Source of the DNA: Polynucleobacter sp. KF022
GTDB taxonomy: Bacteria > Pseudomonadota > Gammaproteobacteria > Burkholderiales > Burkholderiaceae
DNA length: 64,000 nucleotides
Reading direction: 5' to 3'
NCBI RefSeq assembly: GCF_027924105.1
Contig: NZ_AP026972.1
Location: 124,001-188,000, forward strand
In this document: positions 29,687-39,146 of the stretch, piece after piece
How the letters are laid out: each line of letters starts with the position of its first letter
Position numbering within the stretch: the stretch's first letter is position 1
Program-made: the position numbers and the translations under genes
Notes under the pieces: generated by a model
The model's input: only the letters and a program-made list of their open reading frames with translations
The model's database searches: none
What the model was told of the DNA's origin: nothing

Positions 29687-29717
29687 TTGATATTACTGTT
29701 TATAAATACAGTATATT
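29687..29717 (+). promoter_or_regulatory. Candidate LexA-controlled promoter upstream of dcw cluster
   Basis: TTGATA (29687-29692) and TATATT (29712-29717) are each five-of-six matches to sigma70 elements, separated by 19 bases, slightly long. The LexA box fills the spacer and touches the -10, the classic arrangement for repression. No convincing ORF lies between it and mraZ, so a transcript would read into the dcw genes after a leader of about 200 bases. Confidence 0.45.
29694..29713. promoter_or_regulatory. LexA (SOS) box
   Basis: TACTGT, eight A/T bases (TTATAAAT), ACAGTA. Both arms match the CTGT-N8-ACAG consensus used by LexA in beta- and gammaproteobacteria, including the flanking T-A/T-A pairs. 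It is 216 bases upstream of the mraZ start and 65 after the coq7 stop. Confidence 0.75.
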
Positions 29718-29824
29718 TTGGGATTATCTAGCCCAATAGCTAAGATCTATTCTTAAGTATATTTTCCAAGCCATTGTTTCAAGTAGCTATTTTACTAACA
29801 CCATTTTCTGAACACACGACGCTA

Positions 29825-29840
29825 AGTGTTTGTAAACACT
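29825..29840. promoter_or_regulatory. Perfect 7-bp-arm palindrome upstream of mraZ promoter
   Basis: AGTGTTT, GT, AAACACT. It lies about 33 bases upstream of the mraZ -35, a normal place for an activator or auxiliary repressor dimer. I cannot assign a regulator. Confidence 0.5.
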
Positions 29841-29872
29841 AGAGAAATTCCTAAAAAAACTCCTAAAAACAC

Positions 29873-29901
29873 TTGACCCTCTTAGTGCGATCCTCTAAAG
29901 T
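29873..29901 (+). promoter_or_regulatory. Promoter of mraZ/dcw cluster
   Basis: TTGACC (29873-29878), 17-base spacer, TAAAGT (29896-29901). The predicted start point near 29908 lies within the MraZ boxes, matching the autorepression layout known from E. coli. Confidence 0.6.
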
Positions 29902-29925
29902 GGGAGGAAGTGTGAAAAAGTGGGG
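29901..29925 (+). promoter_or_regulatory. MraZ-binding boxes (three TGGGN-like repeats)
   Basis: TGGGA, TGTGA and TGGGG begin at 29901, 29911 and 29921, each separated by exactly five bases, i.e. one helical turn apart. MraZ in E. coli binds TGGGN direct repeats separated by five bases. The middle box has one mismatch. The last ends three bases before the mraZ ATG and may double as its ribosome site. Confidence 0.8.
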
Positions 29926-29928
29926 TAA

Positions 29929-30360
29929 ATGGTGTTTCAAGGTGCGTCAGCTCTCAATTTAGATGCAAAAGGCCGCATGTCTGTGCCGGCAAAGCATCGT
30001 GACGCCCTGTTGGTTCAGGGCGAGGGCCGAATCACGCTCACAAAACACCCCGATGGCTGCCTACTTCTGTTCCCAAGGCCTGAGTGGGAAACCTTCAGAG
30101 CGAGAGTTGCACAACTTCCAATGGATGCTCATTGGTGGCGTCGAATCTTCTTGGGTAACGCAGCGGAAATGGATTTGGATAGTGCTGGTCGCGTATTGGT
30201 CAGTCCAGAATTGCGCGCAGCAGCTGGCATAGAAAAAGAAGTGATATTGCTTGGCATGGGAAGTCACTTGGAATTGTGGGACGCAGCTACATACGCTGCA
30301 AAAGAACAGGCTGCGATTGCGCAAGGCATGCCTGAAGCACTCAAGCAATTTAATTTTTGA
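29929..30360 (+). CDS. mraZ: Transcriptional regulator MraZ
   Basis: Predicted 143-residue DNA-binding protein with two SpoVT/AbrB-type half domains: [15 protein letters not shown] near residue 10 and [14 protein letters not shown] near 84. MraZ is a ring-forming repressor of its own dcw promoter, and three matching boxes stand directly upstream. rsmH, whose expression antagonises MraZ effects in E. coli, follows after 12 bases. Length is normal. Confidence 0.95.
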   Translation: MVFQGASALNLDAKGRMSVPAKHRDALLVQGEGRITLTKHPDGCLLLFPRPEWETFRARVAQLPMDAHWWRRIFLGNAAEMDLDSAGRVLVSPELRAAAGIEKEVILLGMGSHLELWDAATYAAKEQAAIAQGMPEALKQFNF

Positions 30361-30372
30361 TGACAGGGTGCT

Positions 30373-31323
30373 ATGAACATAACTCATCGCCCAGTGTTAC
30401 TGGCCGAGGCGGTGACGGCGCTAGTTGGTGGCCCACTGATTCAAAATCAAAATGCAGCAAAACAAATTCTGGTAATCGATGGAACCTTTGGGCGTGGCGG
30501 TCATACTCAAGCACTGCTCAAAGAATTGAATCCATCAGCACGCATGATTTCTTTCGACAAGGATCTGGATGCGATTGCAGTAGCGCAGCAGATCAACGAT
30601 CCACGTTTAAAGATTGTGCACGACAGTTTTGCGCAGATGGATCAGTACGCAGAAACAGAATCGGTCGATGGAATTTTGTTGGATTTAGGAATCAGCTCGC
30701 CGCAAGTGGACGAAGCACATCGGGGATTTTCATTTCGTCGCGAAGGTCCGCTCGATATGCGCATGAATACCGATCATGGTTTGACGGCAGCAGAGTGGTT
30801 GGCGCAAGCACCGGTGGAGGAAATCACGCACGTGATTAAGACTTACGGAGAAGAGCGCTTTGCATATCAGATCGCTAAAGCCATTGTGGCCAAGCGTGAA
30901 GAAGGATTGTCACCAAAAACTACGACAGAATTAGCAAGTCTAGTTGCTAGTGTTGTACGCACACGTGAAGCAGGGCAAGATCCTGCAACCAGAACATTTC
31001 AAGCTCTGCGCATTTTTATTAATCGCGAGCTAGAAGATTTAGAGCTCGGTTTAAAAGCGGCATTGAAATTATTAAAGCCTGGCGCCAGACTAGCGGTGAT
31101 TAGTTTTCACTCTCTTGAAGATCGAATTGTGAAGCAGTTTATGCAGGCACATGCAAAAGTAGAGGTCCCACGTGGCCTACCTGTGCGTGATAGAGATCTG
31201 CCGCAAAGTGCACTGGAAATTATTGGTCGTATTAAGCCAAGTAATACCGAGGTTTCTGAGAATCCGCGTGCACGTTCAGCAATTATGCGTGTTGCTGAAA
31301 AGCGTATGGGAGCAGTTGCATGA
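30373..31323 (+). CDS. rsmH: 16S rRNA (cytosine1402-N4)-methyltransferase RsmH
   Basis: Predicted 316-residue SAM methyltransferase modifying C1402 in the ribosomal P site. [10 protein letters not shown] at the start, [14 protein letters not shown] as SAM site, [20 protein letters not shown] and [13 protein letters not shown] are all diagnostic. It overlaps ftsL by four bases. Confidence 0.96.
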   Translation: MNITHRPVLLAEAVTALVGGPLIQNQNAAKQILVIDGTFGRGGHTQALLKELNPSARMISFDKDLDAIAVAQQINDPRLKIVHDSFAQMDQYAETESVDGILLDLGISSPQVDEAHRGFSFRREGPLDMRMNTDHGLTAAEWLAQAPVEEITHVIKTYGEERFAYQIAKAIVAKREEGLSPKTTTELASLVASVVRTREAGQDPATRTFQALRIFINRELEDLELGLKAALKLLKPGARLAVISFHSLEDRIVKQFMQAHAKVEVPRGLPVRDRDLPQSALEIIGRIKPSNTEVSENPRARSAIMRVAEKRMGAVA

Positions 31324-31586
31324 ATCGCGCAACATTGACATTGCTTGCGCTGCTATTAATTTGTGCGCTATCACTAGTGGCAGCCCAGCAGCGCGCACGT
31401 AAGTTATTTATTCTGCAGGAACGTGCGCAAATTGAAGAGCGCAAGTTAAATCAAGAATGGTTGCGACTCGAGTATGAGCAACGCAATCTTTCAAAGTCAG
31501 CACGCATTCGTGATGTTGCTCGCAATCAATTGCGCATGTCCCCAATCTCCCCAGAGCGTACTTTGTACTTGAGGGAGACCAAATGA
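31320..31586 (+). CDS. ftsL: Cell division protein FtsL
   Basis: Predicted 88-residue bitopic protein: an N-terminal membrane helix (about residues 4-22) and a periplasmic coiled coil (about 28-70). With FtsB and FtsQ it bridges early and late divisome proteins and activates FtsWI. Sequence conservation is low in this family; position between rsmH and ftsI and the architecture support the call. It overlaps both neighbours by four bases. Confidence 0.9.
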   Translation: MNRATLTLLALLLICALSLVAAQQRARKLFILQERAQIEERKLNQEWLRLEYEQRNLSKSARIRDVARNQLRMSPISPERTLYLRETK

Positions 31587-33355
31587 GACCAGTTGGTTTT
31601 TCTACTACACCAAATTTAGTATTGCGTCTGCCAATGTGGCGGTCTCGTTTAATGCTATTCCTCTTATTCTTTGTTTTCATGATGCTATTACTGCGCGCAT
31701 TTTGGATTCAGGGACCGGGCAATGCATTTTATGAAGCCAAAGGTGTGCGTGGTACTCAGCGGGAGCTGGAGCTACCTGCAAGTCGTGGAAAAATTTTGGA
31801 TCGTAATGGCCAGGTGATTGCAACCAGCTTAGAGGCCAAGTCAGTTATTGCCTATAACGATACAGTTCCAGATGATTTGGCCGCTGACAAAGTACAAAAG
31901 TTAGCTAGCCTTTTGCAGATCAGTGAAGCAGAGTTGCGTAAAAAATTAAAGGAAGAGCGTAAGCAGATCTTCTTAAAACGCCAGGTTGATCCAGCAATTG
32001 CGCAACAAATTAAGCAATTAGAAATCCCAGGCATTGGTTTGAATAATGAATATCGTCGCTTCTACCCAGAGGGCGAGGCGATGGCGCACGTGGTTGGCTT
32101 TACAAACGTTAACGATAAAGGCCAAGAGGGTATGGAGCTTTCGAGAGAGAAAGATCTTGCCGGACACCCAGGACAGAGGCGTGTAGTGGTTGATCGTCTC
32201 GGGCGCGTTGTCGATGAAATGGCTGTTTTGCAATTGCCACAAAATGGCAAGGACTTGAATCTTTCGATTGATAGCAAGATTCAGTTCTTAGCCTATAACG
32301 CTGTGAAAGATGCAGTTGAAAAGCATCACGCTAAAGCAGGTGGTGCGGTAGTGCTTGATACGCAAACGGGCGAGATCTTGGCTTTGGCAAATTACCCGAG
32401 TTATAACCCGAATGATCGAAGAGTGCTAACAGGCGAGCAATTACGCAATCGTGTATTGACGGATACTTTTGAGCCTGGTTCAACTATGAAACCTTTGACT
32501 ATTGCAATTGCTTTAGAAAAGGGGGCCGTTAAGCCGGACACCAATATGGTGATTGGTGCGAAATATTTAATTGGGCCTAAGCCAATTACGGATACGCACC
32601 CCTATGGAAATCTAACGGTCTCTCAAATTATTCAAAAGTCTAGCAATATTGGTACAGCAAAGATTGCAATGAATAGTCTTTCCGCTGAAGAGATGTGGGA
32701 TTTCTATACGGCAGTTGGGTTTGGTCAGGCCCCCAAAATTGGTTTCCCTGGCGCCGTTGCCGGAACGGTTCACCCGTTTAAAAAGTGGATGCCGACAGAT
32801 CAGGCGCGCATTGCATTTGGTTATGGTATTTCCGCCTCTTTATTTCAGGTTGCACGCGCATACACAGTATTTGCTCGGGATGGTGAATTAGTGCCTTTGA
32901 CAATTGAACGTAGTCCAGAGTTCAAGCCAGGCACTAAAGTCCTTTCTCCAAAAACTGCAATTGAAATGCGCAGCATGATGGAGTCTGTTACCGAGCCCGG
33001 TGGTACTGCTATTAAGGCGCAGGCTGAAGGATTCCGTGTTGGTGGCAAGACTGGAACAGCGCATAAGTTAGTTGGTAAGGGGTACGGCAATAAATATCGC
33101 GCTTACTTTGCTGGTTTAGCTCCCATTAGTGCGCCGCGGATTGTGGTTGCAGTGATGATTGATGAGCCTACTGGTGGAAGTCACTACGGTGGCGACGTAG
33201 CAGCTCCTGTGTTTTCAACAATTGTGAGCGAAACACTCCATACCTTAAACGTTTTGCCAGACAACAAAGTCAAGCAAATGGTATTGCAGGATAAGAGTCC
33301 ACAGGAGATTCAAGCTGCAAATACCCAAGTTCAACATGTGGTTTTGAAGCGATGA
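31583..33355 (+). CDS. ftsI: Peptidoglycan transpeptidase FtsI (PBP3)
   Basis: Predicted 590-residue septal transpeptidase. One N-terminal membrane anchor (about residues 20-38), a dimerisation domain with RGKILDRNGQVIA, and the penicillin-binding domain with Ser300-T-M-Lys303, SSN at 353-355 and KTG at 489-491. Start and stop overlap ftsL and murE by four bases each. Partner of FtsW, encoded downstream. Confidence 0.97.
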   Translation: MRPVGFSTTPNLVLRLPMWRSRLMLFLLFFVFMMLLLRAFWIQGPGNAFYEAKGVRGTQRELELPASRGKILDRNGQVIATSLEAKSVIAYNDTVPDDLAADKVQKLASLLQISEAELRKKLKEERKQIFLKRQVDPAIAQQIKQLEIPGIGLNNEYRRFYPEGEAMAHVVGFTNVNDKGQEGMELSREKDLAGHPGQRRVVVDRLGRVVDEMAVLQLPQNGKDLNLSIDSKIQFLAYNAVKDAVEKHHAKAGGAVVLDTQTGEILALANYPSYNPNDRRVLTGEQLRNRVLTDTFEPGSTMKPLTIAIALEKGAVKPDTNMVIGAKYLIGPKPITDTHPYGNLTVSQIIQKSSNIGTAKIAMNSLSAEEMWDFYTAVGFGQAPKIGFPGAVAGTVHPFKKWMPTDQARIAFGYGISASLFQVARAYTVFARDGELVPLTIERSPEFKPGTKVLSPKTAIEMRSMMESVTEPGGTAIKAQAEGFRVGGKTGTAHKLVGKGYGNKYRAYFAGLAPISAPRIVVAVMIDEPTGGSHYGGDVAAPVFSTIVSETLHTLNVLPDNKVKQMVLQDKSPQEIQAANTQVQHVVLKR

Positions 33356-34902
33356 GGGTGGACTTGAAAATAGACACCAATCACTTGATTGACCACTTAC
33401 ACACTTTAGCGAACTCTTCCGCAAAAGTGTGTGCGGATAGTCGCCAGATTCAGTCTGGCGATATCTTTTTTGCATATCCTGTGGGTCATGGCAATGCATT
33501 GCGCGATGGCCGTCAATTTATCAATGCTGCTTTGGAAGCTGGTGCAGCAGCCGTAGTGTTTGATCCGGAGGGTATGGGTAATCAATTTGTTGATCATCCA
33601 CAATGTTTCGCAGTTGCAAATCTTGCTGCACACGCAGGCCAATTGTGCTCGCAGTGGTATGAGCACCCTAGCAAGGAATTAAGCATCATCGGTGTGACTG
33701 GTACTAATGGGAAAACGAGCATTACTCAGTGGCTCGCCCAAGCTTTAGATACTAGCAATCACCGCGCTGCGGTTTTAGGCACCTTAGGTACTGGCTTTCC
33801 GGGATCTTTAGTTCAAACTGGCTACACCACTCCAGATGCTCCAAAGTTACAAACTCAACTAGCAGAGTTGCGTACTGCTGGAGCAAAGCAAGTTGCTATG
33901 GAAGTGTCTTCACATGCGCTTCATCAAGAGCGAATTGCTGGAACCGAAATTAATTGTGCAGTCTTCAGTAATCTCACGCAAGATCATTTGGATTACCACG
34001 GCAATATGGCCGATTATGCTGAAGCAAAAGCAAAGCTATTTCAGCAGTCTGGGCTTAAGCACGCGGTGATCAATTTGGATGATGTATTTGGCCGTGAGTT
34101 AGCCATGAACTTATTGGCGAAAGATGGCCTGAAGGTATGGGCATATGCATTGTCTCCAGCAGCATTTTCGGGTTTTGAGAAGTTTGGTCAGCGCCTACAA
34201 CGTAGTTATGCAAAAGATTCAGTCCTGAGCGGGGCGGGTTATCTCTCCACTTTTATTTGTGATGGCCTGGGAAGTGTCCAGCTTCATCTTCCTTTGTTAG
34301 GTGAATTTAATTTAAGCAATGCCCTTGCAGTATGGACGGTATTGCTTTCGCAAGGTATGAGCTGTGAGCTTGCGTCACAAAAGGTTAGTCAATTAAATCC
34401 AGTGCTCGGTCGCATGGAGTTAATTCAACTTGGCAAACCTCAAAAAACAGAAGGTTTGTTGGCAGTTGTGGACTATGCACACACCCCGGATGCTTTAGAG
34501 AAAACTTTGCGCGCCTTACGCCCTATCGCGGATCAACGTGGCGGAAATATTTGGTGTGTATTTGGTTGTGGTGGTGATAGAGATGTCGGCAAGCGATCGT
34601 TGATGGGCGCTGTTGCTGAGCGTTACGCCGATCAGGTTTTGATTACAAGCGACAATCCGCGGTCAGAAGATCCACAGGTCATCATGCAGATGATTCGTGA
34701 TGGTATGAGATCTGAAGCACAAAATGTTCAGATGATTGCTGATCGTGCGGCTGCCATTATGGCTGCCATTCGTCATGCAGGTCCTCGCGATATTGTATTG
34801 GTTGCTGGTAAGGGTCATGAGACTACCCAAGAAATCAATGGTAAGAAATTTGATTTCTCGGACCAAGAACATATTCGCTTAGCTGCTGGGGGCGGAATCT
34901 AA
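33352..34902 (+). CDS. murE: UDP-MurNAc-L-Ala-D-Glu:meso-diaminopimelate ligase
   Basis: Predicted 516-residue cytosolic Mur ligase. The ATP loop GVTGTNGKTS is near residues 113-122 and the DNPR motif at 434-437 is diagnostic for meso-diaminopimelate rather than lysine. Mg2+/carbamylated-lysine region and the three-domain layout are intact. The stop shares a base with the murF start. Confidence 0.96.
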   Translation: MRVDLKIDTNHLIDHLHTLANSSAKVCADSRQIQSGDIFFAYPVGHGNALRDGRQFINAALEAGAAAVVFDPEGMGNQFVDHPQCFAVANLAAHAGQLCSQWYEHPSKELSIIGVTGTNGKTSITQWLAQALDTSNHRAAVLGTLGTGFPGSLVQTGYTTPDAPKLQTQLAELRTAGAKQVAMEVSSHALHQERIAGTEINCAVFSNLTQDHLDYHGNMADYAEAKAKLFQQSGLKHAVINLDDVFGRELAMNLLAKDGLKVWAYALSPAAFSGFEKFGQRLQRSYAKDSVLSGAGYLSTFICDGLGSVQLHLPLLGEFNLSNALAVWTVLLSQGMSCELASQKVSQLNPVLGRMELIQLGKPQKTEGLLAVVDYAHTPDALEKTLRALRPIADQRGGNIWCVFGCGGDRDVGKRSLMGAVAERYADQVLITSDNPRSEDPQVIMQMIRDGMRSEAQNVQMIADRAAAIMAAIRHAGPRDIVLVAGKGHETTQEINGKKFDFSDQEHIRLAAGGGI

Positions 34903-36350
34903 TGCCCATCATGACAATGCTTGCGCAAGCACAGGCTATGCTGCCTGGAAGCACATTAATTAATGCTTCCACTGACACTGCCAAAGAATTAATTATTTCT
35001 CGAGTAGGTACTGATAGTCGCCAAATTGAGCGTAATGAGTTATTTGTGGCTCTAGTGGGCGAGCGTTTTGACGCGCATGACTTTTTATCTGATGTAGCGA
35101 AAGCAGGTGCAGGGGCTGCGTTAATTAGTAGCCAGGATAAATGTCCGGCAGACTTACCAGCCATTTGTGTTTCCAATACTCGTGTTGGTTTAGGAAACTT
35201 AGCCAAAGCATGGCGCGTCAATCATCCAGTTCCTTTGGCATTAGTTACTGGTAGCAATGGTAAGACTACTGTTAAAGAAATGATCGCATCGATTTTTAAG
35301 GCTGCGGTTGGCGAACAACATACCTTGGTAACTAAGGGTAACTTAAATAACGATATTGGCTTACCTTTAACACTATTAAAGTTACGCTCCACTGATCGCC
35401 TGGCAGTTGTTGAGCTGGGAATGAATCATCCAGGCGAGACTGCACAGTTAGCTGCAATTGCACAGCCCAATATTGCGTTAATCAATAATGCCCAACGTGA
35501 GCATCAGGAGTTTATGGCAACGGTAGCGGCCGTAGCTGAAGAGCACTCGGATGCAATTCGTGCGTTGCCAGGTGACGGTGTTGCTGTATTTCCAGCGGAT
35601 TCAGAATTTTCAAATGTGTGGCGACAAGCTGCTGCCGGTCGTAAAGTAATGGATTTCGTTCTTTCATCTGCGCAGAACAAGGTGTCAGCCGCAGTAACTG
35701 GCACCCTATTAAGCAATGGGTTAGTACAGATTAAAACTGAACAAGGCAGCATCGAGGTTCAGTTGAATACCCTAGGAAGCCATAATGTTCGCAATGCTTT
35801 AGCGGCAAGTGCGGTAGGAATTGCTGCTGGCGTAAGTCTTGAAAAAATTAAGCAGGGACTCGAATCCTTCTCGCCGGTCAATGGACGTATGCAAGCTAAG
35901 GCGATCGATTCAAATCGAACCCTCATTGATGATAGCTACAACGCTAATCCCGATTCTGTGCGAGCAGCGATCGATGCCTTAAAGCAATCAGGCAATTTAT
36001 CTTGGTTGATTTTGGGTGATATGGGTGAGGTTGGTAATCAAGGCCCTGAGTTCCATCGTGAGGTAGGTGCATACGCGGCTGAGCAGGGAGTCAGTAAGCT
36101 GTTTGCTCTAGGTGAGCAGTGCCAATTTGCACTGCAGGGATTTAACGAGTCCGCTAACAATAATGCAACTTCATTGCATGCAAAACATTTCGCAGATATG
36201 GATAGTTTGATTGTGCAATTAAAAGATGCACTTCATGCTCAGTCCAGCGGCAGTAATCAGCATTTAAATATTTTGGTTAAAGGTTCACGGTTTATGCGCA
36301 TGGAGCGTGTAGTGCAGGCCTTGTTAGAGGAGGCTAAAACATGCTCTTAA
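34902..36350 (+). CDS. murF: UDP-MurNAc-tripeptide D-alanyl-D-alanine ligase
   Basis: Predicted 482-residue Mur ligase adding D-Ala-D-Ala. [13 protein letters not shown] is the ATP loop and [10 protein letters not shown] and [10 protein letters not shown] are MurF-specific. Its D-Ala-D-Ala substrate is made by Ddl, encoded 8 kb downstream in the same cluster. The 3' end overlaps mraY by 10 bases. Confidence 0.96.
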   Translation: MPIMTMLAQAQAMLPGSTLINASTDTAKELIISRVGTDSRQIERNELFVALVGERFDAHDFLSDVAKAGAGAALISSQDKCPADLPAICVSNTRVGLGNLAKAWRVNHPVPLALVTGSNGKTTVKEMIASIFKAAVGEQHTLVTKGNLNNDIGLPLTLLKLRSTDRLAVVELGMNHPGETAQLAAIAQPNIALINNAQREHQEFMATVAAVAEEHSDAIRALPGDGVAVFPADSEFSNVWRQAAAGRKVMDFVLSSAQNKVSAAVTGTLLSNGLVQIKTEQGSIEVQLNTLGSHNVRNALAASAVGIAAGVSLEKIKQGLESFSPVNGRMQAKAIDSNRTLIDDSYNANPDSVRAAIDALKQSGNLSWLILGDMGEVGNQGPEFHREVGAYAAEQGVSKLFALGEQCQFALQGFNESANNNATSLHAKHFADMDSLIVQLKDALHAQSSGSNQHLNILVKGSRFMRMERVVQALLEEAKTCS

Positions 36351-37510
36351 TGTTGGCGCAATGGTTGCAGGATGACTTCGGATTTTTCCGGGTGTTTAGC
36401 TACATCACTTTTAGAGCGGTGATGGCAACGGTGACTGCATTGTTAATTGGTTTGGCTGCGGGACCTTGGGTTATTCGCAAGCTCACTGCCTTAAAAATGG
36501 GTCAAGCAGTAAGAACAGATGGACCGCAAACGCATTTAGTGAAATCAGGCACTCCAACAATGGGTGGTGTTTTGATTTTGATTGGTATCTTTATTTCATG
36601 CATATTGTGGGCAGATCTTAGCAATCGATTTATTTGGATTGTGATGATTGTTACCTTTGGCTTTGGCTTGGTAGGTTGGGTAGATGATTACCGTAAAGTG
36701 GTCTACAAAGATCCTAAGGGTATGGCCTCGAAAGAGAAATTCTTTTGGCAAACCTTGATTGGTTTATTTGCTGCAATCTATCTCGCATTCTCTGTTTCTG
36801 AAGTTAACAACCTCAAGGTGCTGCAATTGTTCTATGAGTGGCTCAGAAGCGGCTTTGCTTTAGACCTACCAGCAAAAACGAACTTGCTATTACCGTTTAT
36901 GAAGGAAGTAAGCTACCCATTGGGAATTATGGGCTTCATTATTTTGAGTTACTTAGTAATTGTTGGCAGTAGTAACGCTGTGAATCTAACTGATGGTCTT
37001 GATGGTTTGGTCATCATGCCGGTGATTCTGGTGGGCGCGGCTTTAGGTGCTTTTGCCTATGTGATGGGTAATGCGATTTATGCGAAGTACCTCCTCTTCC
37101 CTTATATTCCTGGCGCTGGCGAATTAATGATTTTCTGTGGTGCTATGGGTGGCGCAGGCTTAGCTTTCCTTTGGTACAACACTCATCCAGCCCAAGTATT
37201 TATGGGGGATGTGGGTGCGTTAGCTTTGGGTGGTGCACTCGGCACTATTGCTGTCATTGTTCGACAAGAAATTGTCTTATTTGTGATGGGCGGCATTTTT
37301 GTTGCTGAAACAGTTTCAGTCATGCTCCAAGTATTTTGGTTCAAAGTAACTAAAAAACATTTTGGCGAGGGCCGTCGCATTTTCCGAATGGCGCCACTAC
37401 ATCATCATTTTGAATTGGGCGGTTGGAAAGAAACACAAGTAGTTGTGCGTTTCTGGATTATCACCATTCTTTTAGTCTTAATTGGCTTATCTAGCTTGAA
37501 GTTACGGTGA
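36341..37510 (+). CDS. mraY: Phospho-MurNAc-pentapeptide transferase
   Basis: Predicted 389-residue polytopic membrane enzyme with about ten helices that makes lipid I on the inner membrane. [26 protein letters not shown] and the HHHFELGGW signature are present. The start is supported by GAGGAGG about 6 bases before the ATG, inside the end of murF. Confidence 0.97.
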   Translation: MLLMLAQWLQDDFGFFRVFSYITFRAVMATVTALLIGLAAGPWVIRKLTALKMGQAVRTDGPQTHLVKSGTPTMGGVLILIGIFISCILWADLSNRFIWIVMIVTFGFGLVGWVDDYRKVVYKDPKGMASKEKFFWQTLIGLFAAIYLAFSVSEVNNLKVLQLFYEWLRSGFALDLPAKTNLLLPFMKEVSYPLGIMGFIILSYLVIVGSSNAVNLTDGLDGLVIMPVILVGAALGAFAYVMGNAIYAKYLLFPYIPGAGELMIFCGAMGGAGLAFLWYNTHPAQVFMGDVGALALGGALGTIAVIVRQEIVLFVMGGIFVAETVSVMLQVFWFKVTKKHFGEGRRIFRMAPLHHHFELGGWKETQVVVRFWIITILLVLIGLSSLKLR

Positions 37511-37523
37511 TCCAAAAGTAAAT

Positions 37524-39146
37524 ATGTTGATCTTAGAAAATCCCTTCGCTAATTCAGCTTTCATGACTGATGAAGGCTATCAAGCACCAAGCCGATTCCT
37601 CATTTTAGGTTTGGGTGAATCTGGTGTCGCCATGGCTAAGTGGTGCTTGCGAAACGGGGCCGAGGTGCGCCTTGCAGATACTCGTGACCCATCATCATTC
37701 AGTGATCGTCAGAATGCTTGGCTAGAAGAACTTCGTATTGCAGGCCTTACAGATATTTGTTTTGGAGCTTTAGTCGACGACTTGCTCAAAGGCGTTGATG
37801 TAATTGGTATTAGCCCTGGTTTATCGCCACTACAAGATCCAACTTATTCTTTCTTGGTAAAAGCTGAAGAAGCTGAAATCGACGTTTGGAGCGAAATTGA
37901 ATTTTTTGCTCGTGCAATTTCAGCTTTAAGCCGTATGGTGCAGGCACAAGAGTCCAGTTATGAGACTGCAGTATTGGCAATCACTGGCACCAATGGCAAA
38001 ACAACCACTACCGCATTAACAGGGCAACTCTGTGAGCGTGCTGGCAAGAAAGTAGCTGTTGCGGGCAACATCAGTCCAGCCGCGTTAGAAAAGCTCATGA
38101 GTTGCTTAGATTTGGCAGATCAAATTGTGGATATGCCAGACGTATGGGTCCTCGAGTTATCTAGCTTTCAGTTGGTCTACACCCACACATTAAATGCTAC
38201 TGCAGCAACGGTTCTCAATATTACTCAGGACCATTTAGATTGGCACGTAGATATGTCGGCTTATGCAGAAGCCAAGTCAAGAATATTTGGCCCCGATACA
38301 GTGTGCATTCTGAATCGCGATGATTCATTGGTGATGGGATTACTTTCTGAAGAGCAGAAAGCGGAGAAGTCTATTGTGACTTTTGGCTCTAATCGTCCAG
38401 ATGAGCAAGGTGCCTTTGGTATAGAGCATGACTTGCGTGCTGGCGGCATTGATTGGTTAGTCTGGGCTGAAGTTGATGAGGATGTAGAGCCCAAGCCTAA
38501 GCGTCGTCGTAAGTCCGCAGTTGTAGAGGATGATGAGCCGTTACGCCTTAAGCGTTTAATTCCGGCTGATGCATTAAGAATTCGTGGTCGACACAATGCG
38601 TTAAATGCCTTAGCTGCGCTTGCCTTGGCGCGTGCAGCGAAACTACCGATGAACGTGCTCTTGCATGGTTTACGTGATTATCATGGCGAGCCTCATCGGG
38701 TGCAAAGCATAGCGATTGTTCGTGATGTTGAGTATGTGGATGACAGTAAAGGTACTAATGTAGGCGCCACAGTTGCCGCATTAAATGGTTTGGGTAATAA
38801 CGAATTAGGTAAACGTATTTGGTTAATTGCTGGTGGAGATGGTAAAGGGCAAGATTTCAGCCCACTTCGTGAACCAGCTTTGCGTTTTGTAAAGGGCGCC
38901 TTCGTAATTGGCAAAGATGGTGTTGCCATTGGCGAATCATTAGGCGCTGGAATACCCATTACTAATTGCGGTGACTTAGTGACTGCTGTTCAGGCTGCGG
39001 CTGCACAGGCAATCTCTGGTGACATAGTGTTGTTATCTCCAGCTTGTGCTAGCTTGGATCAGTTCCGTGACTATAAAGAACGTGCTCAAGTATTTGCCGC
39101 AGAAGTCGAAGAGTTGGGAATGCGCTTTGAGGGAGTCCAGGCATGA
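37524..39146 (+). CDS. murD: UDP-MurNAc-L-alanine:D-glutamate ligase, with inserted charged loop
   Basis: Predicted 540-residue Mur ligase, about 100 residues longer than E. coli MurD (438). ITGTNGKTTTTAL is the ATP loop and DDSKGTNVGAT and SPACASLDQF lie in the C-terminal domain. Extra length comes from an extended N-terminus, a segment before the P-loop, and a highly charged loop at about residues 316-340 (acidic EVDEDVE, then PKPKRRRK, then EDDE) placed just before the conserved RGRHNALNALAA. Downstream overlap with ftsW is four bases. Confidence 0.95.
   Translation: MLILENPFANSAFMTDEGYQAPSRFLILGLGESGVAMAKWCLRNGAEVRLADTRDPSSFSDRQNAWLEELRIAGLTDICFGALVDDLLKGVDVIGISPGLSPLQDPTYSFLVKAEEAEIDVWSEIEFFARAISALSRMVQAQESSYETAVLAITGTNGKTTTTALTGQLCERAGKKVAVAGNISPAALEKLMSCLDLADQIVDMPDVWVLELSSFQLVYTHTLNATAATVLNITQDHLDWHVDMSAYAEAKSRIFGPDTVCILNRDDSLVMGLLSEEQKAEKSIVTFGSNRPDEQGAFGIEHDLRAGGIDWLVWAEVDEDVEPKPKRRRKSAVVEDDEPLRLKRLIPADALRIRGRHNALNALAALALARAAKLPMNVLLHGLRDYHGEPHRVQSIAIVRDVEYVDDSKGTNVGATVAALNGLGNNELGKRIWLIAGGDGKGQDFSPLREPALRFVKGAFVIGKDGVAIGESLGAGIPITNCGDLVTAVQAAAAQAISGDIVLLSPACASLDQFRDYKERAQVFAAEVEELGMRFEGVQA

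Noticed and set aside
29755..29850. Short TTG- or GTG-started frames of 12-22 codons between the LexA box and mraZ
   Set aside because: None has a ribosome site or a plausible membrane or toxin-like composition; a sulA-like inhibitor would be longer.
30357..30839. 160-codon plus-strand frame overlapping rsmH
   Set aside because: It runs inside rsmH in another frame; rsmH carries all family motifs.
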